From positions 3,497,001-3,561,000 of the forward strand of contig NZ_CP060704.1 of assembly GCF_014353015.1 (NCBI RefSeq): 64,000 nucleotides of DNA, in the 5' to 3' direction. Below the pieces are notes generated by a model. It was not told where the DNA came from. It worked only from the letters and a program-made list of their open reading frames with translations, and did no database searches. The stretch is from Chitinimonas koreensis. Its GTDB lineage: Bacteria > Pseudomonadota > Gammaproteobacteria > Burkholderiales > Chitinimonadaceae. Shown here piece by piece: positions 28,151 through 38,419 of this stretch. Each line of letters begins with the position of its first letter. Positions within the stretch are counted from its first letter, which is position 1. Made by a program: the position numbers and the translations under genes.

Positions 28151-30169
28151 TCATGCACTCAGCCATTGCCAGATGATTGCGCCCATCAAAAAGAAAATCC
28201 CCACCACGACCAGCAGGGCCACCAAAGCCACGATCAGCTTGCGGAAGGTGTAGCCCAGGCAGAACAGAATTAGCCCGGACAGCAGATAGATCACCTTGGC
28301 GGTCGTGGTGTGTGCCATGAAGTACGCTTCGGGCGTTGCGATGACGGGACTGGGCGCTGCCACAGCTGGACGGCGTGGTTTTGCTTCCGCTATCTGGGTC
28401 TGCTGCTGCAGCGCATTGGTCTCGCGCCGCTGGCCATTGGTGAGCTTGCGGAGACGTTTTTTACCGATTTGGCTGGCGCTGCGGATGTCATCCAGCAAGC
28501 GAGCGCGAGCCAGTGCATTCGCATTGGGGCCAAGCTTTTTGAGATCGGCCTGTGAGAACGACTTTTTGATGCGCATCGACTCGGCATGCATATAGCAATC
28601 GAGCCCGACCGTGTACTCGGGGTCGGTCGATTCAGCGAGGATGAAGGTATCTTTTTCGGCAGGATGTTGAATCAACACCGAGTGCAGGTTCAGATCGTTA
28701 ACCAGCACCGTCACCCGGTCCATGCCTTGGGCCTGCAACGTCGCCAAAGCGTGCGAGAAATACTCAATGCCATCGACCTGTACCCGGCCATGCTGGACGG
28801 TGCGCATCACCGGGCGGCGCGCCAGTACATCGACATCGTCAGCCGACAGCGAGAGGGGCGCGATCACCTTGGCCTGCTCTTCCCAAGCCAGAATCGGTGC
28901 GCGGCCAGTGCGGCTATGGACCGTCTGGTGGTAGACCTCGTTGACCCATTGTTCGATCAAGTCGGCCACTTGGTTCAGCGTCAGGCACGCGTGCTTGGCC
29001 GAGTCGTAGTCTCCCCGCGCTACGGGGTTCGAGAAGGTCGTCCCCGCCAGCTTCTGCACCACCCTCGGGTCAAGATGTAGAAGAAGCGCTCGATGTGGGC
29101 CTTGCCGTTCGGGTCTCGGATTTGTGCTGGCGAAATGATGATGGCCAGCGCTTCACACACCCTGATGAAAGCACTGTTTTTAAACTCGATGCCGTTGTCT
29201 GGAATGATGAGGATGGCAACACCGCCCGGCAGGCCGCGATTTGGCCGGGTCAGCATGTCGCGAAGCGCTGCTAACGCGGTCGCGGCACTGGGCGGGTACA
29301 GGCTGATGTGCATGCCCACCACGGCGCGTGTGCACACATCAATTAGGCAGGTCAGATATGGCCGCCCCAGCACCTCCCCGCTATCCGGATCGACGACCTG
29401 GATGTCCAGTTGGTGGGTATCCAATTCAACAACCGAGAGCAGCGCGCCTGCTCGACGTGTTCTGCCTGCCGCACGGGCTATCCGGTTCGCGGCAAGCTCA
29501 CCGCGCTGGGCGCGGGCGACGACATAGGGTCAAGCTGCTTGAGCCGGCGTTGAATCGAGCGTAGCGTCGGCACGCGAATATCGGTGTGGAATGCAGAGCA
29601 CAAGCCCGATTCAGCCAATTTGCCGACCACATAGCTGCGAATATCGACCGCGCTGGAGCGCTCAGGTTTTAAATAAATCTGCTGTATCGCCTCATTGATA
29701 AGCACCTCGATCTCGGGATCGAATTGCAAGGCGTAGTTGCCTGATCCCCTCTTCCTGAGCAAGCCCTGTTCGCCGTGCAACTCAAAGGCCCGCAGCCAAT
29801 AAATGACAGCCCTGTCTGTAGGTGGGGCTGGATCATTCAGCTCAGCAGCAACCTGCTGGATCACGGCATTGAGTGCTTTGCGCGCTGTCGGATGTGACAG
29901 TTGGCGCAGCACCGCCTCCACATAGCGATGCTTGCGAACCAGCGCCGGCGCATTGTGCTCGTGGACGGTACGCCGCACCGACTCGCTCTTCACCTTAATC
30001 TCGTTACGCTGTACGAGTTCAGCGAAGTGAGCCAAGGGCGTTTTGTGCTGATGACCGCCCGCTGCGGCGGCATAACGCACCATGCCTCGAGCCACGAAGA
30101 CGACTTCAAACTCGGCACCATGTAACTCGAAGCGCAGTCCGACCTGGGGTCGATGACAGTAGCAGTCAT
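28151..30169 (-). CDS. tnsB: TnsB-like DDE transposase (three apparent frameshifts)
   Basis: Restoring one base in each of the runs 30146-30149, 29527-29529 and 29062-29064 yields one 673-residue protein. It begins MTATVIDPQVGLRFELHG, has helix-turn-helix domains (PTDRAVIYWLRAFELHGEQG), then the RNase H-fold core with ELDTHQLDI, IIPDNGIEF and KAHIERFF (the D-D-E triad), and a Mu-type C-terminal beta-barrel region. The repaired start overlaps the tnsA stop codon as ATGA, good support for the reading. The last ~55 residues (MAHTTTAKVIYLLSGLILF...) contain two hydrophobic helices not expected in TnsB; this may be a fusion with a small membrane protein. No TnsC gene follows. Confidence 0.8.
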
Positions 30170-30893
30170 AGTGCACCCTCCAGCTCGATTTCCTCCGGCG
30201 CATGCCAGTGCCGATGGAAGGCCAAGTAGTCCGCCAACTGTGCCGGAAAGCCGGCTTCGATTAGATGGCGATGGGCCTGCGCAAGCGAAGTTGGCTGAAA
30301 TGCAGTCAGCGCTTCCGCGCCCAATTGGACTTGAGCGGGTGTCCACATTTGCAGATGCCCGCGCACGTAGCGCTGCAGCAGCCATTCCAAGTGCTTCCGA
30401 CTCGGAAGCTGCGTCGCATCCACCAGCCGAAAAGGCACCTGCGCTGGATGCAACACGCTGCTGATCAGCTCACACCGGTCCAGATACGCTCGGGATAGAT
30501 GGGTTATTGATGGCTTGACCTCGTGCAGTTCGAAACCACCCGTTACCAACTCAACCAGAACATCGGGGAACGCCGATTGGCCAGCCGGCAATGCGATGTG
30601 AACTGCCTGGGTGCGATAGCGCAGTACCGCTGGCGAGCGTTCCAGCACGACCGCGTAGGCCAGCTCCAGCTTGCTCTCCAACGGAATGGCACCGCCCGAT
30701 TTGCGGCTGGGGAACAGCGAGGTGCTCCGACCACGCGCACCTTGGTGGATACGCCGCACCCCATGCAGAGTATTGGCGACCGTGGGGAATGCCGAAACGC
30801 GGCATCAATCTGGGCCAGAATCGGCCGGGCAGCCTCATTCGAGGCGTGAAGTAACTGCTGGCAAGGTATGCCAGCACCGTGCTGCAAAAGCAT
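30166..30893 (-). CDS. tnsA: TnsA-like endonuclease (one apparent frameshift)
   Basis: One base added to the G-run 30784-30787 joins the frames into a ~242-residue protein starting at ATG 30893, behind a GGGAGA ribosome binding site: MLLQHGAGIPCQQLL...FRHSPTVANTLHGVRRIHQG. The catalytic core of the TnsA restriction-like fold is seen as SAFPDVLVEL (D) and GFELHEVKPS (E-x-K), with an upstream ESKLELAYA glutamate. TnsA cuts the 5' ends so that the element moves by cut-and-paste. The C-terminal part is the winged-helix region that contacts TnsC in Tn7, although no tnsC is found here. It overlaps tnsB by 4 bases. Confidence 0.8.
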
Positions 30894-31005
30894 AGTGTCT
30901 CCCGAAGAAAGCGCGCCAAAGCACGGCCAGACAAGGCCTCTGGAGGGCGTGCATCAGCGCGGCCCGCCCGGAGTACGGGCGTGACTTGACGACGGGCTGC
31001 GTTCG

Positions 31006-31078
31006 GAAGACACTTTGGGTGCGAACCAGTTGTAGTGTCTTCAGATACCGCAACCGCAGACGGACCCGAAAGGGTCCG
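31006..31078. promoter_or_regulatory. Two hairpins upstream of tnsA
   Basis: An inverted repeat (gaagacact ... agtgtcttc, about 31010-31042) is followed by a terminator-like hairpin cggaccc-gaaa-gggtccg at 31061-31078. They fill part of the 237-base gap between the HTH gene and tnsA; the second probably ends transcription from the HTH gene or from the other strand. Confidence 0.5.
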
Positions 31079-31130
31079 TTTGTGTCTGTGGGTTCAGTTC
31101 AGTGTTTGATCTGCGTCTTGTCGCTTCCCC

Positions 31131-31354
31131 CTACTGAGCAACCTGGTTCATCAGGCTCAGGTCCTGTTCCAAAAGTCCCCTCTTCATTCCCAGCGCAACG
31201 GCAATACGGTGGCTCTGCCCCGTGTGGGGACATGCCGCGACCGCAACACCTGGTACACCAAGGTGGGATTGAAACCGTTATGACGCGCCCATTCCGCAAC
31301 AGAGATCCCGCGTAGACGGAATTCCTCAAGCACGTCTGTAGTGGTCCGAATCAT
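31131..31354 (-). CDS. Small HTH DNA-binding protein (one apparent frameshift)
   Basis: A 74-residue protein when one base is added to the C-run 31218-31221: MIRTTTDVLEEFRLRGISVA, then EWARHNGFNPTLVYQVLRSR, then RGQSHRIAVALGMKRG. The helix-turn-helix (ISVAEWARHNGFNPTLVYQV) resembles the small gp16-like DNA-binding proteins found in Mu-like phages and mobile elements. GGAGGT stands 7 bases before the ATG. It precedes tnsA on the same strand and is a likely regulator of transposition; the gene is hidden unless the missing base is restored. Confidence 0.65.
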
Positions 31355-31792
31355 GTGCGTGACCTCCGATTTATGAAGTTCCTAAAGAAACTTACCCGAA
31401 CGTCAAATCAGCCTCAAGTATTTGATGTTATTAGTTTTTTATCATCACACCTTTCTAGGCTGCCGCTAAAAATGGCTGTTCAAATTCTGGTGTTTGCTAT
31501 CTAGACGCCCGACTTTATTCAAGCTGCCAGCCCCGGAAATCCGGGGAATGACGCATCTCCTAGGCTTGGAGACAGCCCAGCCAGCATCTATGATCGTTAA
31601 CTAATGATTAGCCGACAGAGCTAGCGTAGGGAGGATGTCCATGCAGGCAAATCGCGCCTTGCTTCTACCGGGCCCCATCAGCGCCCAATGTGCCCAATCA
31701 GCGCAGCACACCGTGCACGTCGCACGATGCCTGGCATACCTCGTTCCATCCATTCCCTTGTATATCGCGCCCCAGCCGGTGCAGGTTTAAGC
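31355..31792. other. Gap upstream of sbcD, promoters only
   Basis: A 438-base gap separates the leftward HTH gene from the rightward sbcDC operon. It contains an AT-rich stretch (31,425-31,445) that suits a promoter. I see no gene, repeat or RNA that I can support. Confidence 0.4.
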
Positions 31793-33012
31793 ATGCGCAT
31801 ACTGCATACATCCGACTGGCATCTGGGCCAGCACTTCATGGGTAAGACCCGACAAGATGAGCATCAGGCCTTTGTCGCCTGGTTGGTCGATCAGGTCGAG
31901 GCGCATCAGGTCGATGCGGTTCTGATTGCTGGGGACATCTTCGATACCGGCGCACCGCCCAGCTACGCGCGGGAGATCTACAACGCGCTCATCGTCAGCC
32001 TGCACGACACAGGTGCCCAGCTTGTCGTGCTTGCAGGCAATCACGATTCGGTGGCCACGCTAGGCGAGAGCAAGCATTTGTTGGCTCGCCTCGGCACCCA
32101 TGTCATTCCCGCTGTTGCCGACTCGCTGGAAAGCCAGCTACTCGTTCTCAAGAATCGCGCAGGCCAAGCCGCCGCATTGCTGTGCGCAATCCCCTTTATT
32201 CGCCCCCGCGACGTCATGCAGAGCCAAGCCGGACAGAGCGCGGAAGAGAAGCAACTGAGCCTGAAAGAGGCCATCCACGCCCATTACCAGCAGCTGTATG
32301 CGCTAGCAGAAGCACGCCGAACTCAATACGAGACCCGTTTGCCAATTGTCGCCACCGGCCACCTGACCACAGTAGGTGCCAGTGCCAGTGAATCGGTACG
32401 CGAGATCTATGTGGGATCGCTAGAGGCCTTCCCCACCGCCGCATTCCCACCAGCTGACTACATTGCACTCGGCCATATCCATCGGCCCCAAAAGGTGGGG
32501 GGCTGGAACATATTCGCTACTGCGGCTCGCCTATCCCGCTCAGTTTTGATGAACTCGGCCAGCGCAAAGAAGTGTTGCTGGTGGATCTGGACGAAACGGG
32601 CTTGCAGCATGTCACCGCCCTCCCCGTGCCCCTGTTTCAGCCGCTTGCCAGTGTCAAAGGCACCTTGGCAGAACTCGGCCCAGCCATCCAGGCCGCAGCG
32701 GAATCAGCACTGCCGGGGCATCCCACGTGGCTGGAGGTCACAGTTAAAGGCGATGACTATCTGTCTGATCTACAGCCACGGATTCAAGCCTTGACCGAAG
32801 GCTTGCCGGTTGAAGTGCTGCGCATTCGGCGAGATCGCAGCGAAGTCGCTGCCCGGCTACACGCTGAGGCCAAGGTCACGCTGGATGAGCTCAGCCCGGA
32901 CGATGTCTTTGCCAAACGGCTGGAACAGGAAGAGCTACCTGAAGCGTTGGCCCAGCAACTCAAGCAGCGCTACCAAGGCATTGTGGCGCTGCTGCGCGAG
33001 GGGTCGGCATGA
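31793..33012 (+). CDS. sbcD: SbcD nuclease subunit (one apparent frameshift)
   Basis: A 406-residue Mre11-family nuclease once one base is added to the G-run 32497-32502. Metal-binding motifs are all present: TSDWHLGQ, AGDIFDTG, LAGNHDSVA, ATGHLT and LGHIHRPQ, and the repaired junction reads LEHIRYCGSPIPLSFDELGQ, as in family members. SbcCD trims DNA ends and opens hairpins at double-strand breaks or palindromes. The ATG at 31793 (MRILHTSDWHLG) is the conserved start; the upstream in-frame extension has no family match. The stop overlaps the sbcC start by 4 bases. It is unusual to find sbcDC as transposon cargo; here it may act in defence or protect the element's long palindromes. Confidence 0.85.
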
Positions 33013-36000
33013 AGATCCTCACCCTGCGCCTGAAGAACCTCAATTCGCTCAAGGGTGAGTGGAAGATCGATTTCACCCAGCCTCCCTTCAAGGACAACGG
33101 GTTATTTGCCATTACTGGCCCAACCGGGGCCGGTAAGTCCACCCTGCTGGATGCCATCTGTTTAGCGCTGTATCACGAGACGCCAAGGCTCAAAAACGTC
33201 TCCGCCTCCTCGAACGAAATCATGACCCGGCACACGGCCGACTGCCTAGCCGAGGTGGAATTCGAAGTGAAGGGGCAGATTTACCGCGCATTCTGGAGTC
33301 AGCGGCGTGCACGCGATAAAGCCGATGGTGCACTTCAGGCTCCCAAGGTCGAGCTCGCAGATGGTGATGGCACCATCCTGACGAACCACAGCAACGACAA
33401 ACTCAAGCGCATTGAAGCCATTACTGGCCTCGACTTTGGACGCTTCACCAAATCAATGATGCTGGCCCAAGGTGGCTTTGCGGCCTTCCTGAACGCCAAT
33501 GCAAACGAGCGGGCCGAACTGCTGGAAGAGCTGACCGGCACCGACATCTACGGGCAGATTTCGCAGCGTGTGTTTGAACAGGCGCGCGATGCGAAGAACG
33601 CGCTCGATCAACTCAAGGCCAAAGCCGACGGTGTAGAGCTGCTGCCCGACGACAAGCGCCAAGCGATGCAGACGCAAATCGCCGAATTCACGGAGCAATT
33701 GGCCTTACTGCAAAGCGAACTCGGACAATTGCAACAGCTGCGCCAATGGCGCCTGCAGCTGGCGCAAGCAGAACAAGCCACGCTGAGTGCCAAGCAAGCG
33801 GAAGACGCCGCCATCGGCGCACTGCAAGCAGCACAGCCACAACTACAACAGCTGGAAATCAGCGAGCCTGCAGAAGCGATCCGTCCAACCTTTGAAGCTT
33901 GGCAAGACGCTGACAACCGTCTGCAGCGCACCCAAGCTGGCTTGAGCGCGGCTCGGGAAACGCTGGCTTCCACGCGACAACAAGCGATCACCGCTCACTG
34001 GCAGGCAAAGCTGGTTGCAGATGGATTGGCCGAGCGCGAGGCACAACTCTGGCACGCGCAAAAGGACAGCCTCGAACAGCTGGAAGCATGGCAGACCGCA
34101 CACGCCCACTTCGCCGCTTTGGGGAAAAACTAAATGGCTGGCAGGTTGAACATCGGCAGCTAGAGCAAGCCCGCCAAGCGATCTCGGCCCTTGAGGCACA
34201 ACGGCAGAAGCAAGCCCAAACCCAGGCCGAGGCCACGGCACAGATTGCTGACCAACGTCAGACCCAGCAGCAAGCGCAATCGCGCCATGCAGAAAGCCAA
34301 AACCTCGTCGCCGCTGCGGAGCAGCAACTCAAGCAGCAGTTGAACGGCAGCACACTGCAAGCGCTGCGTGAGCACTGGCAACGCACACAGGAACAGGTGA
34401 TTGCCTGGCAACAAATCAGCGCCGTGGCCGAGCAACTGCGCCGGATCAGCAAGCAATGCAAGGAGCAGGAAAGCGATATCGCGGCGGCTAACCAGCAATT
34501 GCTGGAGCGGCAAGCCGCCTTGGATACAGCCCGGAATGACTATCGCCAGCGAAAAGAGCAGGTAGAGGACAAGCGCAAGCTGCTCGAACAAGAGCAACGT
34601 ATTCAGAGCCTGGAGGCCCACCGTGCGACCTTGCAGCCCGGTGAGGCATGCCCACTGTGCGGCTCGCCCGAACACCCCGGTGTTCATCGCTATCAGCAGC
34701 TCGATATATCGGCCACCGCGCTCGCACTTCAGGATAAAGAAACGGCACTGCAGCAGGCGCTAGAAGCTGGCCAGGCGATTAAAAGCGAGATCGATCAACT
34801 AACCGGTTGCCTAGCGCAGTACCAGCAAGCACTAACCGGGCTGGTTCAAACCCAACAAGAAATCCAAACCAAGTGGGATTCAGCAGCTCCCGCCCTAGGG
34901 CTAGCAGCAACGGCTTGGCATGCGCCCGATTTGCTGGCGCAAGGGCTAGAAGACAGGGCACGGCAGGAAGCCACGCTAAAAGCCAACCTTGAGCAAGCCG
35001 AGACGGCACAGCAAGCCCTGATGAAAGCCCGCGAAAGCGAGGCAGCACATGCTGCGCAGCGACAAGCTGCAGACGCGCAATTGGCACTACTGCAACAAAC
35101 ACATGATCAAGCTGCCCAGCGCATTAACGAGCTTGAGCAGCAAATTGCCAAGGATGCAGCAACCCAGCAGCAAGCGGCCAAGGACCTCAGCGCCGCCATT
35201 GCTGCTTCCGGCTTTGCCCCAACCGATGATATGACCAGCTGGCTGGAAAGCCGCCAGCAAGACTGGCAAAGCTGGCAAGCGCAGCAGAAAGCACTGCAAC
35301 AACAAGCCATTAACCTGCAAAAGCAGCAGCAGCGCAGCGAACAAGCCAACGGCCATAAAGAGGCATGGCAAACACGCTGGGACAAACTAGCCGTACCTGC
35401 GCCACTGCAAGAAACAACCATCGTAGCCAGTGAAGCACTGCTGGCGCAGTTCGCCACGCAAGTCGAGCAACTCACATCGCAGATCGCAACCTTGCAGGGC
35501 CAGGAAGCGCAATTGGCCGCAGATTGGCAAAACCAGCTGCAACTAGGCGAAGCCGCAAAAGTCACCTGGTTAGCGGCTTTGGCGCACAGCCCTTTTGCCG
35601 ACCAAGCCACCTTCGCGCAAGCGCTGCTACCCGCAGAAGCCCGCCAACAGCTACTCACCTTGCGCCAACAGCTACAGCAAGCGCTCGAACGCAGCCAAGC
35701 CGTACGGCAAACAGCGGCTGCGGCGCTGCTCCAGTTGCAAGAACAAGCACTCACCCCGCTCGACCTTGCCGAGCTAGAGACACAAATCACAGCGCAGGAT
35801 ACACAACGGCAAACCATTTACGCAGAACAGGGTGCGCAACAGGCACTGTTACGCGACGACACACAGCGCAGAGACAATCAGGCCGTTCTGTTTGAGCAGA
35901 TTGCCGCGCAAAATACTGACGTGGATATCTGGCAGCGACTCAATAGCCTGATCGGCTCTAAGGAAGGCGACAAGTTCCGCAAATTTGCCCAAGGGCTGAC

Positions 36001-36430
36001 GCTAGACCACTTGATGCATTTGGCTAACCAGCATTTGGGACGGCTGCATGGCAGGTATTTACTGCAGAGAAAATCGACAGGTGAATTAGAGCTGGAGATT
36101 ATAGACATCTGGCAAGCAGATGTACGTAGAGACACTAGAACGCTATCTGGTGGTGAGAGCTTTTTGGTAAGCCTGTCATTGGCACTAGCACTAGCTGACT
36201 TAGTTAGTCACAAGACGTCAATTGATTCTTTGTTTCTAGACGAAGGTTTTGGCTCACTTGATGAGAATTCTTTGGAGATTGCACTAAATTCATTGGATGC
36301 AATAAACTCCTTAGGAAAATCAATCGGGGTAATAAGCCACATTGAAAGCGTTAAAGAAAGAATCAATATACAGATATCCATAGATCAAGCTTACGGAATA
36401 GGAACTTCGAGTCTAAATATCCGCACTTAA
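33009..36430 (+). CDS. sbcC: SbcC ATPase subunit (one apparent frameshift)
   Basis: With one base added to the G-run 34121-34124, the two frames give a 1140-residue Rad50-like ATPase. Walker A is GPTGAGKSTLLDAI (~residues 37-50); long Gln/Ala-rich coiled coils follow; the zinc hook is CPLCGSPEHPG; the signature is LSGGESFLVSLSLALA and Walker B SLFLDEGFGSLDENSLE. The repaired junction reads AALGEKLNGWQVEH. It is the partner of SbcD. The last ~350 bases are clearly richer in AT than the rest of the gene and match the composition of the ABC-3C genes that follow, as if the end had been exchanged by recombination. Confidence 0.88.
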
Positions 36431-36540
36431 ATTTCTGGCCAGTAGTAGCCATTAAAGATATCAACAACCAAACTCCAGCCCTGCTTAGGTTTAGTTCAAA
36501 ACTGTGCAGCCATGTCTGACAATTGTAGGAGGCGTCATTA

Positions 36541-37770
36541 GTGAGCGAAGAAAATTACCCTGGAAGTGCGATTTCCTCTTGGAGTGGCTTTGTCTACCAA
36601 GGGAAAGTTGCTCTATATCATAGTCTGACACTTATGAACGAAGGCGATCTGGACTTTGAGCTGCAGCTAGATAGCACCGATGACTTTGCGATCTACAAAA
36701 GAAACAAATTAGTTTCAACTCACCAAGTAAAAGCTAAAGTTGGGAACTATCGTTCAATATACGAAAAAGCTCTAGAGAAATCAGGGGAAATATCTGGTGA
36801 TAGGATTCAAGGCACTCAACGGTATTTTCACATCTCCGTAGAGATAGATGACACCTCTGATTTTACCGCCACCAGCAAAGAAACTGTCAAATTCTATGAA
36901 TATGGCAAGAAAAAATACTGCGGCCTTGGCGAAATAGAACAGCTAATCATCAATAAAATTAAAGAATTCTGCAACAAGAAAAACAAGGACTCAATAGTAA
37001 GCGAAAACAATGTAAAGCTAAATTACTGCTTGATGTCAGAGAAGATCAACTCAAAGGCCATAGAAATTCACAAGAAAAACCAAGTTGAAGGCGTGCCCGA
37101 AAATGAAGCCGCATATAAATGCAGAATTAGTTCAACCGAAATAATAAATGACTTACTAAATCACAATCCATATACTGACGTTGAGTACTTCGCCGTTGAA
37201 TTACGGAAAGAACTCTATGATCACCTAGAGATGATGCTAGACGACGCCCTACCATCAATGACTGATGTTCAATATCAGAGAGCACGAGATTTGTTTGATT
37301 ATATACAGAAGCTGGAATCAGATGACTTAAAACGCTTATGTCAGATAGTCAAACCATCGGAGAACTTCTCAAAAATTCAACAAATGGATATCGAACGCTA
37401 CTCCGAACTCATCAATACACTTTGCGTGGAACCAATTTTTAGTGAGCTACCTCATTATAAAGATGATCAGAAAATATTTTACTTACCCACGGCAATATCA
37501 ATAAATAACGATAAAGAAGGTCAGAGATGCGCAGAGCACATAAGGCATCAATTATCAAACAACGAAACGCTGGTAAAAATATTATTTGAATACAGCAATT
37601 TAATTGCATGCCACGCAGCGAAATCCTTTTCGATAGACTCCGGAATAACAGTAAATGTAGATCCTGAAAAAATTGCAAAAGAAGATAACAGAGAAAACCG
37701 AATAACGAAAGCACTTAACATAAGTGTTCTTACAAAAAATGACGCCGAGAGAAAACTAAATGCTCAGTAA
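36541..37770 (+). CDS. ABC-3C system effector with Cap4-like nuclease domain
   Basis: A 409-residue protein, first of three overlapping AT-rich genes. The N-terminal ~200 residues resemble the Cap4/DUF4297-type restriction-endonuclease fold: SSWSGFVYQGKVALYHSLTL, then an acidic strand STDDFAIYK and HQVKAK (D ... Q-x-K). The C-terminal half is all-helical with no clear motif, as in ABC-three-component C-terminal domains. In ABC-3C systems (described by Krishnan, Aravind and colleagues) an SMC-like ATPase senses invasion and licenses an effector; here the effector would be a DNA nuclease. The gene overlaps the next by 11 bases. Confidence 0.7.
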   Translation: MSEENYPGSAISSWSGFVYQGKVALYHSLTLMNEGDLDFELQLDSTDDFAIYKRNKLVSTHQVKAKVGNYRSIYEKALEKSGEISGDRIQGTQRYFHISVEIDDTSDFTATSKETVKFYEYGKKKYCGLGEIEQLIINKIKEFCNKKNKDSIVSENNVKLNYCLMSEKINSKAIEIHKKNQVEGVPENEAAYKCRISSTEIINDLLNHNPYTDVEYFAVELRKELYDHLEMMLDDALPSMTDVQYQRARDLFDYIQKLESDDLKRLCQIVKPSENFSKIQQMDIERYSELINTLCVEPIFSELPHYKDDQKIFYLPTAISINNDKEGQRCAEHIRHQLSNNETLVKILFEYSNLIACHAAKSFSIDSGITVNVDPEKIAKEDNRENRITKALNISVLTKNDAERKLNAQ

Positions 37771-38419
37771 TATAATACATGCCGCCCTTGAAGAGAATCA
37801 CTTCTCTTTGATCGATAAGGGAGAGTTGACGCAATACTATATTCGCGAGAATGGCGAATCCGTCAGGTTTTCCATCCTACACCAAATGGAAAAATTACCA
37901 AGCCCTGAAGAGCTAAATATAGAAATTACGCAGAATGCACCAAAAAGTTTTTTAAACAATTCAGCCTTCAGAAAAAACTGTGACTTGATATGCATCGTCA
38001 AACTTAAATCTCTTTCAGACTTCAAAACCATCGAGGATGCAATATTTTCCATCGAAGAAGATCCATACCACTATAAAAAATACGTCTTATATTACAGTGC
38101 ATCCGAAGAGGAAATTACAAATAACCTAAGCTACACAGACATCATAAAAACGATATCTGACAAACAAAAATTCGACGAATATAAAAGCGACCCTTTGGCA
38201 CCGTCAATTTACAGTATCGCAGCAAAAATTTTTATAAAGTTGCCTTTCCTGCAACTTCCATTCAAAAAGCGCGAACTGGTTCCGCTGAAAATTCAGGCAC
38301 AGGAAGCGGTTGACAACTCGGAATTGACGACTCAGTATGAATTAATTCAGCGCGATTTAGAAATTCAAACCCTAATAGAGACATTGGTTAATCATGAACT
38401 GGAAAATATCTCGAATTGA
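37760..38419 (+). CDS. ABC-3C middle component
   Basis: A 219-residue protein between the effector and the ATPase, overlapping them by 11 and 26 bases. It looks like the middle component (MC) of ABC-3C systems, whose job is thought to be linking ATPase and effector. A mixed fold is suggested by RFSILHQMEKLPSPEEL, IEITQNAPKSFLNNSAFRKN and the C-terminal helix LIETLVNHELENIS. There are no catalytic motifs. Assignment rests mainly on position. Confidence 0.6.
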   Translation: MLSNIIHAALEENHFSLIDKGELTQYYIRENGESVRFSILHQMEKLPSPEELNIEITQNAPKSFLNNSAFRKNCDLICIVKLKSLSDFKTIEDAIFSIEEDPYHYKKYVLYYSASEEEITNNLSYTDIIKTISDKQKFDEYKSDPLAPSIYSIAAKIFIKLPFLQLPFKKRELVPLKIQAQEAVDNSELTTQYELIQRDLEIQTLIETLVNHELENISN

